DNA from: JAFGXF01 sp963732595
Lineage (GTDB): Bacteria; Chloroflexota; Anaerolineae; Anaerolineales; Anaerolineaceae
Assembly: GCA_963732595.1 (NCBI GenBank)
Contig: CAVSZZ010000002.1
Span: 1,612,001 to 1,676,000, forward strand
Direction of reading: 5' to 3'
DNA length: 64,000 bases
Both the position numbers and the translations under genes were made by a program. Below, piece by piece: positions 25,370 through 33,664 of the stretch (positions are counted from its first letter, which is position 1; each line of letters opens with the position of its first letter). The notes beneath the pieces were generated by a model, which was not told the origin of the DNA, searched no databases, and was given only the letters and a program-made list of their open reading frames with translations.

Positions 25370-26017
25370 TTATCCAAAGGCGAACATCGACATGGCGATC
25401 AGGAACAGGCTGTGCTGGAGCATGGCCCAGATGACCGTGCGGTCCCGCTGCACCTGCCAACCCCAGGTACAGCCGGCTGCGAATAACACCAGCAAAACAA
25501 CGAGCGCGATGGGTTGGGCACCGATTGCCAAAAACGTGCGCAGGTGGAAGACGATGAACACCAGCGCATGCAGAATGAGGGCAGTTGATTTCTTCTGAGT
25601 CAACCGCTCAAAAGCAGGCAGCAGGGAGGCACGGAAATACAGTTCCTGGGCAATAGCTGATGCCGGGGCATAGACCAGCGCCGGGAGCCACTGCCAGCCT
25701 GTGAAGCCGGTGCTGGACCCCAGGATGGGCAGCATGATGACGGTCACGGCCACCAGGGCCAGACCGCCTTTCAAGGATAATGGCCGGAATTTCAGCCACG
25801 TCTCAGTCGAGCCGGTGCCGCGCTGCCAGGCACGCAGAGCCAGGATGCTGATGATGCCCGGCAGGAATGCCAGGATCGCCGTGACATACTCCGGCGGCTG
25901 GAGCATGTCCAGCCAGGTGTAGGCGGCGCCCATCAACAGGATGGTGATCATCGCGGGCAGGGCAAAACGCCTGGTTTGTTGTAGAGAAATGCTGGATATA
26001 TCGGTCATAGCGGTCAC
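25370..26017 (-). CDS. CPBP-family intramembrane protease-like protein
   Basis: 215 residues with about seven membrane spans. The AQELYFRASLLPAFERL segment near residue 140 corresponds to the CPBP/Rce1 motif 1 (E-E-x-x-x-R), with the first Glu replaced by Gln. FHLRTF provides the second-motif His and LQHSLF the third. By family knowledge these are membrane glutamic-type proteases or maturation factors. The Glu-to-Gln change at the first position is notable, because that Glu is thought to be catalytic, so activity is uncertain. The start codon at 26017 may lie a few residues early (an internal ATG follows three residues on). No partner is evident. Confidence 0.75.
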   Translation of the reverse strand: MTAMTDISSISLQQTRRFALPAMITILLMGAAYTWLDMLQPPEYVTAILAFLPGIISILALRAWQRGTGSTETWLKFRPLSLKGGLALVAVTVIMLPILGSSTGFTGWQWLPALVYAPASAIAQELYFRASLLPAFERLTQKKSTALILHALVFIVFHLRTFLAIGAQPIALVVLLVLFAAGCTWGWQVQRDRTVIWAMLQHSLFLIAMSMFAFG

Positions 26018-26191
26018 ACCTCGGCGTATAAATTTGTATCAGGATTGATTGATATTATATACGTAATAAAAAGCCCAGGATTGCTGGAAGCAGCGATCTC
26101 ACAATACGAGCGATTCAGTTCCCAAATGAAATGTTCGGAATTATTGAGTTTATTATATAATATGAGTAAAATAGTCCTAATTGGAGAAAGG

Positions 26192-26749
26192 ATGGGTGAT
26201 ATGGAAGCGACCCAGATCCTGATGTCTGAACACCGAGTGATCGAGCGTGTTTTGACCACCATGGAAAAAGCAGTGGAAGCGCTTGGGACAGGCAGGGATA
26301 TCAAACCGGAATTCTTCCTGGATGCTGCCGATTTCATCAAGGGCTTCGCGGATGGCTGTCACCATGCCAAGGAAGAAAAAGTGCTTTTTGAAGCGATGGT
26401 GAAAGCCGGCGTGCCAAAGGCAGGTGGGCCGGTTGGCATGATGCTCTTGGAACATGAGCAGGGGCGGGCTTTTGTGCGCGCCATGCGTGCCGGGGCCGAG
26501 AGATGGCAGGCGGGCGATCTTGAGGGCCGCACCGCGGTCATCAAGGCGGCCAATGGATACATCGACTTGCTGAGAGCCCACATCTACAAGGAAGACAAGA
26601 TCCTTTTTCCACTTGCGGATGATGCCATCTTATGGGATGCCCAGGAACAGATTGCCAAAGACTTCGAGCGCATCGAGCATGAGGAAACGGGTGAGGGCGT
26701 CCACGAGAAATACCTGGCATTGGCCGAGAAACTGGAAAAAGCGATCTAA
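26192..26749 (+). CDS. hemerythrin-like domain protein
   Basis: 185 residues from the ATG at 26192. This start is chosen because GGAG lies seven bases before it and a TATAAT at 26156-26161 makes the upstream frame (to 26045) untranslated promoter DNA. The iron-binding histidines and acids of hemerythrin are visible: SEHRVIERVL near the start, HHAKEEKVLFEAM, LEHEQGRAFVRAM and HIYKEDKILFPLA. The fold is a four-helix bundle carrying a non-haem di-iron site that binds oxygen or nitric oxide, or takes part in iron repair. A cytosolic single-gene unit with no neighbour in the same strand close by. Confidence 0.85.
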   Translation: MGDMEATQILMSEHRVIERVLTTMEKAVEALGTGRDIKPEFFLDAADFIKGFADGCHHAKEEKVLFEAMVKAGVPKAGGPVGMMLLEHEQGRAFVRAMRAGAERWQAGDLEGRTAVIKAANGYIDLLRAHIYKEDKILFPLADDAILWDAQEQIAKDFERIEHEETGEGVHEKYLALAEKLEKAI

Positions 26750-26777
26750 CCGGGGCACGCTTCATTCTCTTTAGCAT

Positions 26778-26819
26778 CCCCGATTGTTAGGGGGTTCATC
26801 ACGCCTCCTATCGGGAGGT
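26778..26819. repeat. two short hairpins between hemerythrin and GT-C genes
   Basis: CCCC-GATTGTTA-GGGG(G) (26778-26794) belongs to the CCCCCGTTCTTAGGGGG family; CCTCC-TATCG-GGAGG (26804-26818) follows. They could end transcription of the hemerythrin gene. Confidence 0.55.
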
Positions 26820-26862
26820 TATCGGTTGGGATGGTAAAATCCTACCATCAGGAAGGTACTGG

Positions 26863-28509
26863 ATGGCAGGGATGTTCGTGCAAAAGATCAAAAATAAATA
26901 TCTTGATGAGCGCCAGATGCTTCTGACCATGCTTGTCATCAGCATGCTGTCCATCAGTGGGGTGATCGGGGTCTTTCAAGCCACCCCCTATGGGCCACCC
27001 TTCGGTTCTGACTCGGTGACCTATATGACCACAGCGACCAATTTCGCCGAAGGCCGGGGTTTTGGATATGTCTCACCCGAAAGCGGATTCGAGCTCTTAA
27101 CCTTCTATCCGCCTCTCTTCCCGGCTGTCCTCAGTCTATTTGCACTCGTCGGCCTGGATATCCTGACAGCTGCTCACTGGTTTAACGCGTTGATCCTGGG
27201 GATCCTGGTCTTCCTGATGGGCTGGAGCCTCTGGAACTCTCTTCGCTCACTCCTGGGAGCCGGCCTGCTGGCAGCCCTGCTGGCTTTCTCAGCGGCCATG
27301 ATCGAGTTGCATGCCTGGGTCATGTCGGACGCGCTCTGCCTGATCACTGGTATGGGGGGACTGGTTGCTTTGCTGGGTTATACGAACGTTAATGCCAAAA
27401 AATATTTGCTATTATCTGCCGTCCTGACCGGACTGGCATTCCTGACCCGCTACGCCGGGGTGGCTTATTGCGTGACTGGCCTCATGGGTGCCATCCTTTT
27501 CACGCCTTCCGGATTTAAAAAACGTATTCTGGCTGGAATGAGCTATGCATTGGTCAGCCTGACTCCCATGTTGATCTGGATCGGGATCGAATGGATCGCT
27601 TCGAATGGGATTGCATCACGCAACCTGCTTCCCCCGGATACGCTTCTGGCGGATGCGCTGACGGTATTCCGTTCCTTGAAAGAATGCGCCTACCTATGGT
27701 TGCCATCGATAATGACCATATCCCAGTCCCTCGGGCAGCTGGCTTTCAGGACGATCTACCTGGGCCTGGCTTTTATCATTCTTGGCGCCTACACTTTTAC
27801 GATCTACAAAAAGCGCAAACACTTGTCAGAAAACTGGTTCAGGAGCTCAGGGCTGGCTATCATCAGCTTGTTTTCCGTTTTTATGGCAGTTTATGTGTTC
27901 GTGATCATCGTGTCTTACGCGATGATCTATCCGCCTCCTTACCTGGTGGACCGCATGTTTGCACCCTTGCAGGTGGGATTGCTGGTCATAATCTCAACGA
28001 TGTTGGGCGTCATCTTCAGGGACAACCGGCACCTGCTGGTGCGCCTTCTAACCGTCACACTAGGCTTGCTGCTGGTATTGGATTTTTGGGGAGCTGCCAG
28101 GACGGAAATTTACCGATTACGTCAGAATCCTCCTGGTTATCTGATCTATCAAAATTCGGCTCTAATCGAATATGTATCAGGTTTGCCAAAGGATACCCCG
28201 ATCATATCCAACAAAACTTCTGTCATTCAGTATTTTATCGGCAGACCGGCGTATGCCATACAAGAGCTGTACTCACTCACGGGTGTGGACGAATTCACCA
28301 GGTTCGGCGAGGATCCGGCCGATCCGGCACAGACCGCGTTTAGGGACAGGAGAGGTGCTCTGGTCTTGTTTGGCTCCCTCGCAGATGAATTTATCGCGAT
28401 GTATGGCGATCAAGGCGATGAGCGTTTTGCCGCTTTTATTGATGGCTTGTATCTTGCTTATGATATGCCGGACGGTCAGGTATACTTTTTCCAACCAACC
28501 TCGCCGTAA
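26863..28509 (+). CDS. GT-C membrane glycosyltransferase (GT39-like), paralogue 1
   Basis: 548 residues with about 11-12 membrane spans. The first extracytoplasmic loop carries GPPFGSDSVTYMTTATNFAEGRGFG ... FYPPLFPAVLSLFALVGLD, the pattern found in ArnT/PMT-type GT-C enzymes, where an Asp in this loop is catalytic. A conserved LTRYAGVAYCVTGL segment and YPPPYLVDRMFAPLQVGLL lie later, and the C-terminal extracytoplasmic part has NKTSVIQYFIGRPAYAI. Such enzymes move a sugar from a polyprenyl-phosphate donor to protein or lipid at the outer face of the membrane. The acceptor is unknown. First of four paralogues (to 33637); the next gene starts six bases after its stop. Confidence 0.8.
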   Translation: MAGMFVQKIKNKYLDERQMLLTMLVISMLSISGVIGVFQATPYGPPFGSDSVTYMTTATNFAEGRGFGYVSPESGFELLTFYPPLFPAVLSLFALVGLDILTAAHWFNALILGILVFLMGWSLWNSLRSLLGAGLLAALLAFSAAMIELHAWVMSDALCLITGMGGLVALLGYTNVNAKKYLLLSAVLTGLAFLTRYAGVAYCVTGLMGAILFTPSGFKKRILAGMSYALVSLTPMLIWIGIEWIASNGIASRNLLPPDTLLADALTVFRSLKECAYLWLPSIMTISQSLGQLAFRTIYLGLAFIILGAYTFTIYKKRKHLSENWFRSSGLAIISLFSVFMAVYVFVIIVSYAMIYPPPYLVDRMFAPLQVGLLVIISTMLGVIFRDNRHLLVRLLTVTLGLLLVLDFWGAARTEIYRLRQNPPGYLIYQNSALIEYVSGLPKDTPIISNKTSVIQYFIGRPAYAIQELYSLTGVDEFTRFGEDPADPAQTAFRDRRGALVLFGSLADEFIAMYGDQGDERFAAFIDGLYLAYDMPDGQVYFFQPTSP

Positions 28510-28515
28510 GAGTGA

Positions 28516-30105
28516 ATGAAAATGATGACTTCTAAGAGTAAATTGATCGGCCGCTATCGTTCGGAATTACTTTTAATCCTGCTGGTTCTGGTGGGCATAC
28601 TTGCCGCCTGGACGCTAAAGAGTGCCACCCCGTACGGCTTGGGGCTGCGTAACGATTCGGTGCAGTACATTTTTGGCGCCAGGAACCTGCTGGCTGGTAA
28701 TGGTTACATGCGGACATCCGGCGGCGGCGAATTGAAACCGATCACCACAGTGCCGCCCCTTTTTTCTTCGGTCATTGCAGCAGTCAGCTTGAGCGGTCTT
28801 GAACCGATTCGGTCTGCCAAAGTCGTGAACCTTGGTCTTTTCGGTTTGGACATTATCCTGCTCGGTTATTTGATCTTCCGGCTGACACACTCGGCAGGTT
28901 TTAGCCTGGCAGGTGCGGCCTTGTTTGGTTTTTCTAGCGACATCCTCGAAAATTTCGCCTGGTTGATGAGTGAGCCGTTGTTCGTTTTCACCTGGTTGGT
29001 TGCATTCATTCTTTTTGATCTATATATCACCACGAGTCGTAAATTGTGGCTGATCTTGCTTGGGTTGACTTGCGGAGCAGCTTACTTGACGCGTTATATC
29101 GGTGCCAGCTTGCCCGTGACATTCGCGTTCGCACTCCTGGTTTTTGAAAGGGACTGGAAATCAAAATTAATTGCCCTGGTTTCGTTGCTGCTGCCCTTCG
29201 TGCCTTTCGTGGCGGGTTGGGCAATGCGAAACACCCGCTTGATAGGCAATCCAGCCAATCGCAGTCTCCAGGTGCATATCGTGACGCCGGAAAAAATCCA
29301 GTTTGGTATCCATAACTTTTGGGACTGGCTTTTGCCAGCGTTTATTGAGGATTTTCATTTAAAACATGAAATTGGGTTCCAGGTTGCCTTTTTTGTTATT
29401 CTTGTTTTTGCCTTGGCAGGACTCGTCTACTGGTTTATTCATGATTGTCACCAGGTCAAGAATACCGGCCTGGAAAAAGGTTCCCCTTCCCGACTGCTCG
29501 TGGTTGGCTTGTATGCCTTTATCTATCCAGCCATGACCCTTCTGTCGATGAGCTTCATCGATGCATCAACCATCCTGGATCACCGCTTGTTGATCCCATT
29601 CTATATTTCAATCCTGATCCTGTGCATGGCAGGATTCAACTGGTTGTTCATTCACCAGTCAAATCTGCTAAGGATCCTGGCAATTGGATGTGTCCTGGTC
29701 AGTCTTGGTTTGGGGGTCAGGGATGATTGGGTGAAGATGAAGCAATTGAGCCAGTTTGGATTGGGTTTTGATTCTCAGGGTGTGACGCTCTCTCCCACGA
29801 TTGCTTACATCGAACGGATGCCGCCAATCATTATTTATACCAACAAGGCGTACATGGTCTATATCGTGACCGGCCGATTGGCATACATGGTGACAGGTGC
29901 ATATGACCCGGTGACCATGGAAGCCAATGTGGAAACTGAGGAAGCTTACGAAATCATGCGCCAGGCCGTCCAGGCGGAAGAGGCAGTGTTGATCTACTTC
30001 AAAGATGCGGACTATGGTATCGACCCGTGGTTCCTGAAATTAACAGAAGGTTTACACCCGATCGAAGAATACTCCGATGGAATCATATTCAAGGGGTCGG
30101 AATGA
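28516..30105 (+). CDS. GT-C membrane glycosyltransferase (GT39-like), paralogue 2
   Basis: 529 residues, multi-span. It shares with its neighbours the loop LKSATPYGLGLRNDSVQYIFGARNLLAGNGYM, followed by PPLFSSVIAAVSLSGLEPIR, LTRYIGASLPVTF, and the ILDHRLLIPFYIS turn in the second half. The likely catalytic Asp is the D of RNDSVQY. The C-terminal globular part has YTNKAYMVYIVTGRLAYMV. It is more similar to the next gene than to the first one in the set. The gap to the previous stop is six bases, and the next ATG overlaps its stop, so transcription is shared. Confidence 0.8.
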   Translation: MKMMTSKSKLIGRYRSELLLILLVLVGILAAWTLKSATPYGLGLRNDSVQYIFGARNLLAGNGYMRTSGGGELKPITTVPPLFSSVIAAVSLSGLEPIRSAKVVNLGLFGLDIILLGYLIFRLTHSAGFSLAGAALFGFSSDILENFAWLMSEPLFVFTWLVAFILFDLYITTSRKLWLILLGLTCGAAYLTRYIGASLPVTFAFALLVFERDWKSKLIALVSLLLPFVPFVAGWAMRNTRLIGNPANRSLQVHIVTPEKIQFGIHNFWDWLLPAFIEDFHLKHEIGFQVAFFVILVFALAGLVYWFIHDCHQVKNTGLEKGSPSRLLVVGLYAFIYPAMTLLSMSFIDASTILDHRLLIPFYISILILCMAGFNWLFIHQSNLLRILAIGCVLVSLGLGVRDDWVKMKQLSQFGLGFDSQGVTLSPTIAYIERMPPIIIYTNKAYMVYIVTGRLAYMVTGAYDPVTMEANVETEEAYEIMRQAVQAEEAVLIYFKDADYGIDPWFLKLTEGLHPIEEYSDGIIFKGSE

Positions 30106-31676
30106 ATTTGAAACGATCTTTTCACATGAGCGGGCGTGTGAGCAATATCCTGATTGTTGGCTTGATCCTGATGATCAGCATCGGTGGCATGTGGCTGCTG
30201 AGAAAAGCCACACCATTTGGCATGGGGATCAATACGGACTCTGTCTATTATGTTAATGGCGCTCGTAATCTCCTGGCCGGAAATGGGTTCTACCGCAACT
30301 CGGGTGAGGATGTATTGAAGCCGATCACCCATTTTCCACCACTTTTTGCTTATGTGCTTTCATTGGTGGGGCTTACGGGCATGGATCCGCTACGGGGTGG
30401 GCGGCTGATCATCATCTTATTGTACGGTGTCAATAGCCTGTTATTTGCATGGTTGGTCTGGAAGTTGACAAGCTGCCGCTGGTTGGCTGCAGCGGGTGCG
30501 TTTCTGATGAGCTTTTCCTCCGTCAATCTGAGTCAATCGGCATGGTTGATGAGTGAGCCTTTATACCTGTCGTTGTTGCTGATGAGTATCCTGGCTGCCC
30601 GTGAATACTTTAAGGGCTTGAAGATTTGGCCATTGCTTTTAATCGGATTGTTATCCGGGTTGATGTACCTGACTCGTTACGTTGGGCTGAGCATGGCAGT
30701 CACTTGGCTGGTGGTCATCATTCTCTTTATACCGGGGTGGCGCAGAAAGGCGCTGCATGTTGGTTTATTCCTGCTGACCTGGCTGCCCTTCGGTCTCGGC
30801 ATTATGATGCGCAATTACGCCTTGACCAATTCAACCAATAACCGGAATTTGATCATACACTGGGCGCCCTTTGAGAGGGTGGCAGCTGGCATCCGCAACG
30901 TGTGGGGCTGGTTACTGCCAACCGGGGTGCAAACGGTCTATGACAGTTTGGAATGGGTGTTCATTGCCCTCTTTGGAATTTTCTTTATCTCAGCATTGAG
31001 CTTTTTGATCTTTACCTGCCTGCGTGTGATGCGCGGGAAGGAAGCCATCCAGCGGCGAGGCTTGCACCTGATGCTGGGTTTGCATGTGGTGATTTATCTG
31101 TCAGCCATCTATTTAACCATGAACTTTTTCGATGCCACCACCATTTTTGATAACCGGATGCTGCTTCCGGTTTACGTGGTCGCTCTCATGGTTTTATTGG
31201 CAGGGGTGGGAACCCTGTGGGGTCGGGGACATCAAATGTCACACCGGGTCATTGTCATCGGCAGTTTGCTGGTCATGGGATTGGCGCTGGTGAATGCGAT
31301 CAGAACAAGTGAGACGATCGGTCGGGATGGTCTGGGCTTCATTGATATCTTTCGCAGAACGTCAAAAACCATGGAGTACATCCGCGATCATGATATGGTT
31401 TTATTCTATACCAATCATCCGCCGACCGTTTATATCCAGACTGGAAAATCAGGTTACATGGTTCCTTCGCCGGTCGATACATTGACTCTTCAGGCGCGCA
31501 CGTCGTATGAACGTGACCTGGCGGAAATGAAAGCCAAGATCGATGCACAGGATGGTTATTTGGTATTTTTCTATGAACCGGGCTATGAGACAGATCCCTG
31601 GTACCTGGACCTGACCTCGGGCCTGGTTCCGCTTGAAAACCTGCCGGACGCCATTATCTGGGGTCGTGTTGATTAA
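30102..31676 (+). CDS. GT-C membrane glycosyltransferase (GT39-like), paralogue 3
   Basis: 524 residues from the ATG at 30102, which overlaps the previous stop as ATGA; the 25 residues upstream in the same frame do not resemble the paralogues and are left out. Marks: ATPFGMGINTDSVYYVNGARNLLAGNGFYR, then PPLFAYVLSLVGLTGMDPLR, the YLTRYVGLSMAVTW segment, the FDNRMLLPVYVV turn, and the C-terminal YTNHPPTVYIQTGKSGYMV. Same loop architecture and length as its neighbours. By family knowledge it is a polyprenol-dependent transferase on the outer face of the membrane. Confidence 0.8.
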   Translation: MNLKRSFHMSGRVSNILIVGLILMISIGGMWLLRKATPFGMGINTDSVYYVNGARNLLAGNGFYRNSGEDVLKPITHFPPLFAYVLSLVGLTGMDPLRGGRLIIILLYGVNSLLFAWLVWKLTSCRWLAAAGAFLMSFSSVNLSQSAWLMSEPLYLSLLLMSILAAREYFKGLKIWPLLLIGLLSGLMYLTRYVGLSMAVTWLVVIILFIPGWRRKALHVGLFLLTWLPFGLGIMMRNYALTNSTNNRNLIIHWAPFERVAAGIRNVWGWLLPTGVQTVYDSLEWVFIALFGIFFISALSFLIFTCLRVMRGKEAIQRRGLHLMLGLHVVIYLSAIYLTMNFFDATTIFDNRMLLPVYVVALMVLLAGVGTLWGRGHQMSHRVIVIGSLLVMGLALVNAIRTSETIGRDGLGFIDIFRRTSKTMEYIRDHDMVLFYTNHPPTVYIQTGKSGYMVPSPVDTLTLQARTSYERDLAEMKAKIDAQDGYLVFFYEPGYETDPWYLDLTSGLVPLENLPDAIIWGRVD

Positions 31677-32014
31677 AGGATATCCAGAGTTTTGCCATCA
31701 GGCCCTTTATCGAGCATTTTACAGGAAGGTCACAAATTACTGACAGGTTCCGGGCTAGGGTTTGGTGGAACCCGATCCTGGGTTGAACTTATCTGCCTAT
31801 TATGAAGTAACGGTCTGCCTGGGCTTGAGGCATGATTGATCCGAAGATGGGCTAAACCAATCCCATGGGGAATTTCTCAACAGGTGATATCCTTCTAAAA
31901 GTTCGTACCCCCATTTGTCATTATCGGTATGGAGTAAAATCAAATCCTGTCAGGGATAAGCTATTTCCCTCATGCTGAGGTACCTTACCGGTCAGATTCC
32001 ACCCGAGGATAATT
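31677..32014. other. 338-base gap between GT-C paralogues 3 and 4
   Basis: AT-rich in part, with no frame that looks coding and no clear hairpin. It presumably holds a separate promoter for paralogue 4. I see nothing else in it. Confidence 0.4.
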
Positions 32015-33637
32015 ATGAAGAACTTCTTCCATGAACGGGCATCGATGATCATCCTGATATTGCTGGGATTAATTTCGTTATATGCTGTTTATGAAAGCAT
32101 CCGGGCTACCCCGCTGGGTCCGAATTTCGGGTCAGATTCGGTCACCTACATGATGTCTGCGAAGAACCTGGTCGCAGGAAAGGGCCTTGGCTTGATCAAC
32201 CCGGATGGCACTTTCCGATTGCTGCCTTATGCGCCGCCTTTTTATCCGCTGGTATTAAGCCTGCTTGATATGACAGGCCTGGACCTGGCCCGCATGGCGT
32301 TCGGATTGAACTCCATTTTATTCACAAGCCTGATCCTCATGCTGGGATGGAGTCTCTGGTATTTCACGCGTTCGTCCATTGCCACACTTCTGCTGGGAGG
32401 GCTGCTGGCTCTCTCCCCGGTGTTGATCGACCTGAGCACCTGGATTATGTCTGATTTCCTCTGCCTGACGGTGGGCGCAGGGGCTCTGGTACTCATGATG
32501 CTGTATCTCAAGGGTCATTCCAGGAAGGCATTCTATTGGTCTGCAGTTCTGTGCGGGTTGGCTTTCCTGACACGCTATGCCGGGGTCAGTTTTTTCATCA
32601 CCGGCTTGCTGGCGATCCTGGTGCTGGATGCCCGTTTTGACAGGCAGCATATTAAGTCAGGGGTGATCTATTCACTTATTGCGATAGTTCCAACCTTGCT
32701 CTGGGTGATCTTTGATGCGAGTGCCTCCGGGGCGGTTTCTTCGCGCAGTTTGCTGTCAATCAACTCTTTACCGGGTGGTGTAATTGATGTCCTGAAAGCG
32801 CTCAAAGAATCTGTTTACCTGTGGCTGCCATCCATCATGTCTTTTTCCCAAAAGGTTGGGCAGGCACTCTTTCGGACCATTTACCTGCTGGCAGCTCTGG
32901 GTCTTCTGGTGGCCGTTATCATCGCCCTGTTACAGGCTCGCAAACAGCGGCCGGAAGATTGGCGAATGACTTCCGGCATGACATATGGGGTGTTGTTCGG
33001 TCTATTCATCATGGTCTACTTCGTCACCATCACCCTGTCTTACAGTCTCATTTATCCTCGCTTATCTCTAACGGATCGGATGTTCGCCCCATTTAACGTC
33101 AGCCTGATCGTGATCATCAGTCTGGTCATTGCGCTGTTCCATCAGGCCAGCCGACATATACTGCCCAGGCTGTTGACCATCCTGCTGGCAATCGGATTGG
33201 GGTGGCTTTTTTATACAGGTGCCCAGGCGAAGATCGCCCAGATGATCGAATATCCCCTCTGGTATGTCACAATTAGAGATAATGGTGTGTTCGAATACCT
33301 GGATCAATTGCCTGAGCCCGCGCCCATCATCACGGATAAGGCCTCGATCATCCTGTACTACACCGGTCGACCGGCATATCCGATTCAGGAGTTTTTCAAG
33401 TCGGAGGGGCAAGCCGATCTCCAACCATTTGGGTCGGATGTCACGGATGAGGCCCAGCGTATCTTCCGCGAGGAGCATGGCGCCCTGGTTCTATTCTGGA
33501 CTGTGTTCTCGGAGTTCGGCGGGCTTTATGGGGACCAGGCCAGCGCGCGCTATGCTGCCTTTGTGGACGAACTTTACCTGGCCTACGATACCCCGGAGGT
33601 CAAGGTCTATTTTTACGAGCGGCCACCGGACCGGTGA
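32015..33637 (+). CDS. GT-C membrane glycosyltransferase (GT39-like), paralogue 4
   Basis: 540 residues, closest to paralogue 1: RATPLGPNFGSDSVTYMMSAKNLVAGKGLGLI, PPFYPLVLSLLDMTGLDLAR, FLTRYAGVSFFITGL, SLIYPRLSLTDRMFAPFNVSL, and the end region ITDKASIILYYTGRPAYPIQEFF. It has about 11 membrane spans and the loop Asp expected for catalysis. The four-gene set therefore contains two subtypes (1 and 4; 2 and 3), which suggests two rounds of duplication. The gap of 338 bases before it and the separate promoter make it a possible independent unit. It is followed by a convergent membrane-protein gene. Confidence 0.8.
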   Translation: MKNFFHERASMIILILLGLISLYAVYESIRATPLGPNFGSDSVTYMMSAKNLVAGKGLGLINPDGTFRLLPYAPPFYPLVLSLLDMTGLDLARMAFGLNSILFTSLILMLGWSLWYFTRSSIATLLLGGLLALSPVLIDLSTWIMSDFLCLTVGAGALVLMMLYLKGHSRKAFYWSAVLCGLAFLTRYAGVSFFITGLLAILVLDARFDRQHIKSGVIYSLIAIVPTLLWVIFDASASGAVSSRSLLSINSLPGGVIDVLKALKESVYLWLPSIMSFSQKVGQALFRTIYLLAALGLLVAVIIALLQARKQRPEDWRMTSGMTYGVLFGLFIMVYFVTITLSYSLIYPRLSLTDRMFAPFNVSLIVIISLVIALFHQASRHILPRLLTILLAIGLGWLFYTGAQAKIAQMIEYPLWYVTIRDNGVFEYLDQLPEPAPIITDKASIILYYTGRPAYPIQEFFKSEGQADLQPFGSDVTDEAQRIFREEHGALVLFWTVFSEFGGLYGDQASARYAAFVDELYLAYDTPEVKVYFYERPPDR

Positions 33638-33664
33638 TCTGTTACGATCATGAGCCGGGGGATT

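Noticed and set aside
30027..30101. 25-residue N-terminal extension of GT-C paralogue 3
   Set aside because: It lies inside the previous gene and does not resemble the other paralogues; the ATGA overlap at 30102 is the better start.
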